DNA from: Dermanyssus gallinae
Lineage: Eukaryota; Arthropoda; Arachnida; Mesostigmata; Dermanyssidae
NCBI GenBank assembly: GCA_003439945.1
Contig: QVRM01005989.1
Span: 1-64,000 of the forward strand
DNA: 64,000 nucleotides
Reading direction: 5' to 3'
How positions within the stretch are numbered: position 1 is the first letter of the stretch; each line of letters starts with the position of its first letter. Below are positions 59,346 through 64,000 of this stretch, in pieces. A program made the translations under genes and the position numbers. The notes beneath the pieces were generated by a model. It was given only the letters and a program-made list of their open reading frames with translations, was not told where the DNA came from and did not search any database.

Positions 59346-61317
59346 AGAATAACACACAATAGCAAGGCATTTTTAGGCGGACAGTGAGTACGAGTGTTTT
59401 GGAGAAATGTATGTGGGTTATATGGATAGTATGAGAGAGAGAGAGAGAGGATACCTAGGCAGGCTAAACACACATAGAGAATCAGAGAGTCAGCCTGAAG
59501 AATTCGGCCGAGAATCAGCTGTTCGAACTGTTGTTCGCGCAACGGTCGCGCTTCGTGTCAATGAGCCTTTCGGCTGGTCAGTTGTGAACGGTTACATTTG
59601 TTGACGAGTAACAGTTACTAACTGTTATTCCTACAGCTACCTGCTGCAAGGTGCCAAAGTGACAAGGTTCTTCTGTTCTTCCGTTGGCCTTTCTTTACCC
59701 TCTGTTAGTGTTATGTTGTTGTGCTCGGCCGTTCTGTGTTCTGTTAAACAACAGCAACAAGTGAAAGATGGTATATCTTTTTTTCTTGTATGGTTGTCAT
59801 ACTAATAGCATAGTCATCACATGAATAATATTGATAATAGTTTTTTTTGTTTGTTTGTTTTAACAACCATAGCCATCGTTCTTAGCAAAGCTGCGCATCA
59901 GGCAGAATCGGGCGTTATCAGAAGGACAGTCCGATCAAGTCCAATCAACACAATTACGGGGAGTCGGGCGAGACTCGATGAAAAGAGGTGGTACGACCGA
60001 ATTATGTGGATGAGCAAGTGTGAATCGGCAAACAAAAATCGCGTTGACTTCGCCTTTTTTTCGCCCCGTTCCTACCCTGGTGAATTAGGGTGTGTGTAAT
60101 AATTTAGCTTTTTCTGTCGCGGCACAACATGTCGGTAGTTAGGTATCATTCATTTCTCTCTTCCCATTACCTACGTATTCCAGTCTGTTTGGTATGAGGT
60201 TGGGTAAGGTTGTGCTTCATTCAATTGTGCCTCTCAATCTAGCAATGCATCTTAGTACAGACGGTGGGAGGGGGAGGGGGTGCATGTGGTTGAGGACCAA
60301 TGTATGAGCCATATTATTTTATGGTTTATATTATTAAGTAGCCAAGAGTAACCGTGAACCATGGTGATGCCCGCTAGGGTGGAGCCAAGTTAACTCGTGA
60401 CTAGAAAACATCTACAGTTGAAACTTTATTTTTTTATTTAGGTTGTTTTTGGTCGAGACTATCCTACTGGCCGTCCGCCAAGAAATCATAGATGCGTCGT
60501 GAAGTATACCTTCCAACAACGGCTATAGATCGCAGATACACGTCTAGACGGATGCGTTTTACAGTCCGGAGTTAGTGCCCGGCTCACAGCTCTGCTCGCA
60601 GGCTTATATATATATATAGGTGTTCGACTCACGGTGACTTTGAGCGAGAGCATAGCCAAGTCATGTATTAGCTTTGAAGACGCTGACGAACAGTTGGTCA
60701 AGCTTCGACCGTATGTCGTTCCTTCATGTGTACGAGATCGCACCCCTTTCCCCCCTATATTTACTACATGGTAATATAATTTTATTTCAATGCTACGGCC
60801 ACATACACTGCCACCAAGATTATCGCTACTCTAAGTATCGTCTCGTATAGAGGTCCCGAAACAGTAGTACCGAATTCGATCGGCAAGACGACGAAATGCT
60901 TTTGAACCGTTGGTAGGACGAAACGTTGAATTAGAGCACTTTTCATAATATAGATTAGGAGTTCTGGCAGTCTTACTCGTCTAGCGTCTGTAGTTTAATA
61001 TCGATGCTTATATTTGCATAGTTTTTTGTTTCAAAAACTGATAACAACTACAATACCAGCAGCAGCAGCAACAACAACAACAACAATAATAATAATATGT
61101 ACAACAACCCTAATGATTGCCTCATTTGATGGCGCTCCTAATACTGCTCCTTGTGGTAGTATACTCCCCAGCGCATACTGGCTTCTAAACGAAATACGAC
61201 TCCGACAGCTGTTGATCATGGTTCACTTGCTTCTTGGAATAGAACGAGCTGGCGCGCTATATATTATAGGCATGCCTCGCCACTCTAAGCGGAGGCGTTG
61301 CAGTCTCTCTATGCGCT
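59346..61317. other. Unassigned region
   Basis: No recognised gene. Holds a short GA run at 59434-59449, CAA/AAT triplets at 61060-61098 and short TA tracts at 60604-60618. Confidence 0.4.
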
Positions 61318-61330
61318 TATATATATATAT

Positions 61331-61870
61331 ATACGACGGCGAATTGGTAGGTTGAAGTGCATTGAAGTTTATCGCCAGAACGAAACCAGCAAGGTCAAAG
61401 CTGCAAAGAAGAGAAGAACACGAGCTTCGATTTTTTAGGCACCAAAAATAGAGGACCAACGAATCCGCTGTTCTGTGTTAAAGACCAAATCATATGTTCA
61501 AAAGTGGTGGAAATGTTACGAAGAACATTTAACAGCATGCTTATTGTGATAAATTAGCGTTCTCAAGACAAACAGCATACGTGGTACCGTCGATCTCGCG
61601 ACAGACGTGAAGAGAAGGTGCTTCCGTTTGGCAAGGCCTTCGACGTTAATAATAGGAGAGAACGCATCTCATGGAGCAATTGTAACAGTCATGACTGATA
61701 TTTTACGTTATTCGTTAGAGACTGACAGCAAAGTTTGTTCCAAAAATGCTGCATTCTCAACAAATGAAGGGCCGTCGGAAAATGTTCGAATAGAACCGTT
61801 AGACGGTAGCAGAAGACCCTGGATTGCTTCCAAAGAGTGATCATAGGAGTCGAGTCATCATTTAATTACT
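61331..61870 (+). mobile_element. Mariner relic C (N-terminal half)
   Basis: Begins after a (TA)n at 61318-61330. Segments at 61485-61620 (AAATCATATGTTC, GTGGTGGAAATGTTACG, CATACGTGGTACCGTCG) match relics A and B. No catalytic Asp blocks are present. Confidence 0.55.
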
Positions 61871-62384
61871 TTCGACGCCGTAAGTAAGCGCCGGTATGAT
61901 AGGATGAGGAGTTGTGCATGCTTCGGAGAGTAGAGCGCTAATCCTATACATTGTTCGCCGGCAGAATAAAAGCATGCATATCAAGACCAAAGAGCTGTTG
62001 CGACAACATTCTACAATTGCTGTCATTCTGCTTGATGCAAACGCCCTTTCGTCAGACTTAGTTATTCAGCGCACTCCGAAGCAACACTATATGAATTCGC
62101 TGTTTACAGTGGAGAAGGTGCGGATCGTGCGCGGGCTACCCAGGAATAAGGGTAGTGGTCTTGATGGGATCTATTACGAGTATTGGGTTTAGTCGTCCGA
62201 TGTTTTAGTAGGGGAGCTGTGTAATCTGTTTAATCAGGTATTCAACGGGGGACCATACTTTAGCCTTGGCACGGGGCCACGCTTTCGTTGATATTCAAGG
62301 AAAAAATGGCGGCAACGTGGACAACTTAAATCTCAACCAGAGTATCGCGCCGGAACATACTTTATTAAAATCCTTGTTAAGTTG

Positions 62385-62389
62385 ATTAT

Positions 62390-62441
<52 letters not shown>

Positions 62442-62446
62442 ATAAT
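62385..62446. repeat. Palindrome with (TA)n core
   Basis: ATTATCAACAAA, then (TA)n, then TTTGTTGATAAT: 12-bp perfect arms around about 38 bp of TA. Confidence 0.9.
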
Positions 62447-62510
62447 AAGTACAGTTTTTATTATGAGAGCAAGTGAAACGACAATTGTCTCCTGGGAACG
62501 TGTGCACGTG

Positions 62511-62533
62511 GTATATATATATATATATATATA
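62511..62533. repeat. (TA)n microsatellite
   Basis: About 11 TA units followed by a T run, inside the LINE relic. Confidence 0.9.
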
Positions 62534-63839
62534 TTTTTTTTATAAGTTGAATATATCGAGGGTATTTCCAACTGTGGAGAAGGCCTCCCTACCTTCGGAG
62601 CCAGTCAGGTTTAGGCTGGGTCGAGGTATATAGGACGCGACCCATGTACTTCAGTCGGTTGTTTGAGCGAGTGTTGGCTGTACTCGGGGGTGAATTGTAC
62701 GCCGTCTTAATTAATTTTGTCAAGGTGTTTCACAAAGTTCTCTTCACTTACTAGTCGATTCATTTTGACACGTTGGAGTGGGTGGTTCCTTTTTACGAGT
62801 ACTCTACAGCTTTTTTGCTGAAAGTGTTGAAATAAAAATAAAGGCCGAAAGCCCATTGCAGCTTCAGTCAAAATGTAAGGATCCCATACAGGGACCCCCT
62901 CAATTGTCTGGCTTTTTTTTACTCATCGCGGACCTAGCCCGTCATGTGCAGGAGGAGTTTAGAAAAGCCGTCGTCGTCAGATGCGGATGAAATAGTAGTA
63001 GACCACTGGGACCGCGAATCGCCACCCGTAGAATTGTCAGCGACGTAGAAACTTACTTTCGTTAAAAGGCCCTGCAAAAAAATTCGCGGAAGACGAACGT
63101 CATTAAGTTTCGCCGTGACGAAGAAGGATGCATAGAGATGGTCGGCGTTGGTTGTCCCACTTTGAGGTGGGAGATGACATTGAGAGGAAAGTCTTGATTG
63201 AAAAGAACTTGCTGCTAGCATTGGATTCAGGTTGAGAAAGCTGTGCTATACGTGTCTCAGTTATATTTGGCCGAAAATTGAGACGCCAGATTTTCGCCCA
63301 GAGACGGCTTTCTTGGGGATTTGCAACCCATTATGTGAATCCTGGGTACTGCTTCGTAGTGCTTAATGTTCATCTATGTTATCTAACATTGACCCTGCAG
63401 TCTTTTGGGACGTATCTGCATTTGAAGCAGCGAATTTGGGCTGGTCATGCCGCGGTACAATTCCTTTCCGTATGGCTAAAACTCAGGAATAGTGAATACT
63501 GTGGCACCGAGACCATTTGGTCTATGTGATACCGCGTCCGGGCAAGATGTGTGTGTCGTAGCAATCTTTGAGGTCACTCTGGGAGCATTTTAGTAATGTA
63601 TGACTAGGTGTCTGCCCAGGTTTTTTTAGGAGTTCAGTGTAAGTGCCACTTCGGGTGTTCCGTTTCTGGTGAATCCTTTGAAAATGTTATTCGGCTCGAT
63701 GAAGTGTTCTTAATATAAAATGGTGACCTGTGTATTTAGGCATACATGTCAAGCGATTAATAAATCTCTCTCTCTATATATATATGTAAATGTTCAACTG
63801 TCAATACTTATCTCTCATAACAGTCTCCACAAAATTAGA

Positions 63840-64000
63840 GCCCGCCTCCCAGCTTTTTTCGAGCTGAGCATCCCTGAGAGTAGGTCACTCGTCGTATTGC
63901 ACTGCACGTCTAGTCGTGAGCAGGTTGTCTGTCTCGTGATCTCAAGAGCTCTGCATGCAAAAAGCGTGTGGTCCACGTCGTCGGTCTCGCCGGCATCGCA
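63840..64000 (-). mobile_element. LINE post-RT fragment, running off the window
   Basis: The minus-strand frame from the window end reads CDAGETDDVDHTLFACRALE. This matches the 'C..C...E..DH.LF.C' block that follows the reverse transcriptase in R1/Jockey-like LINEs. The upstream RT would lie beyond 64000. Confidence 0.6.

Larger units (their letters stand above)
61930..63560 (+). mobile_element. LINE relic with reverse transcriptase blocks
   Basis: Plus-strand frames include VRGLPRNKGSGLDGIYYEYW near 62130-62190 (RT block 'LP..KSPG.DG'), a LCNLFNQVFNGG block, KLIINK near 62376-62396, FRLGRGI..ATHVLQSVV near 62610-62660 and LINFVKAFHKVLF near 62708-62745. In the last block the usual catalytic Asp is Asn. 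A later piece (63278-63529) looks like the post-RT region. It is interrupted by two (TA)n tracts. Confidence 0.65.

Overview
This is eukaryotic nuclear DNA, most likely from an arthropod. Two intron-containing animal genes lie on the minus strand in a background of decayed transposable elements, very frequent (TA)n tracts and trinucleotide low-complexity DNA. The mariner lineages and the receptor sequence fit an arthropod. A chelicerate such as a mite or tick is a guess that the window cannot settle. There are no bacterial operons, phage genes or CRISPR arrays.

Layout. 1-29,988 is transposon-rich and gene-poor. It holds a foldback element (1-1,058), a mariner relic (1,386-2,330), a LINE relic (2,830-4,480), an almost intact mariner (6,368-7,560, transposase ORF 6,545-7,627), a second foldback element interrupted by a LINE (11,953-15,630), and further LINE fragments (18,175-19,700). 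Long stretches between them show only microsatellites. 29,989-39,202 (minus) encodes an alpha-type nicotinic acetylcholine receptor subunit. Its seven coding exons splice in frame to about 659 codons, and introns 1 and 2 carry a LINE relic and a foldback element. 39,203-42,600 is the GC-rich, trinucleotide-repeat 5' flank of that gene. 43,697-51,958 (minus) encodes COP9 signalosome subunit 6. Its five exons give about 543 residues, with an unusual low-complexity N-terminal extension of about 250 residues, and introns 1 and 3 each contain a mariner relic. 51,959-64,000 returns to repeats: two 22-bp minisatellites, several 5'-truncated LINE tails that begin at AAT microsatellites, a tRNA-like SINE candidate, a mariner relic and two LINE fragments.

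The two cellular genes share no obvious pathway: one is a ligand-gated cation channel, the other a scaffold subunit of a deneddylase complex. The main interest is in the mobile DNA. The LINE at 12,108-14,888 has its 5' half inverted and is bracketed by a 14-bp target-site duplication, as expected for twin priming. Many element ends abut (TA)n tracts. I found no convincing new multi-gene system.
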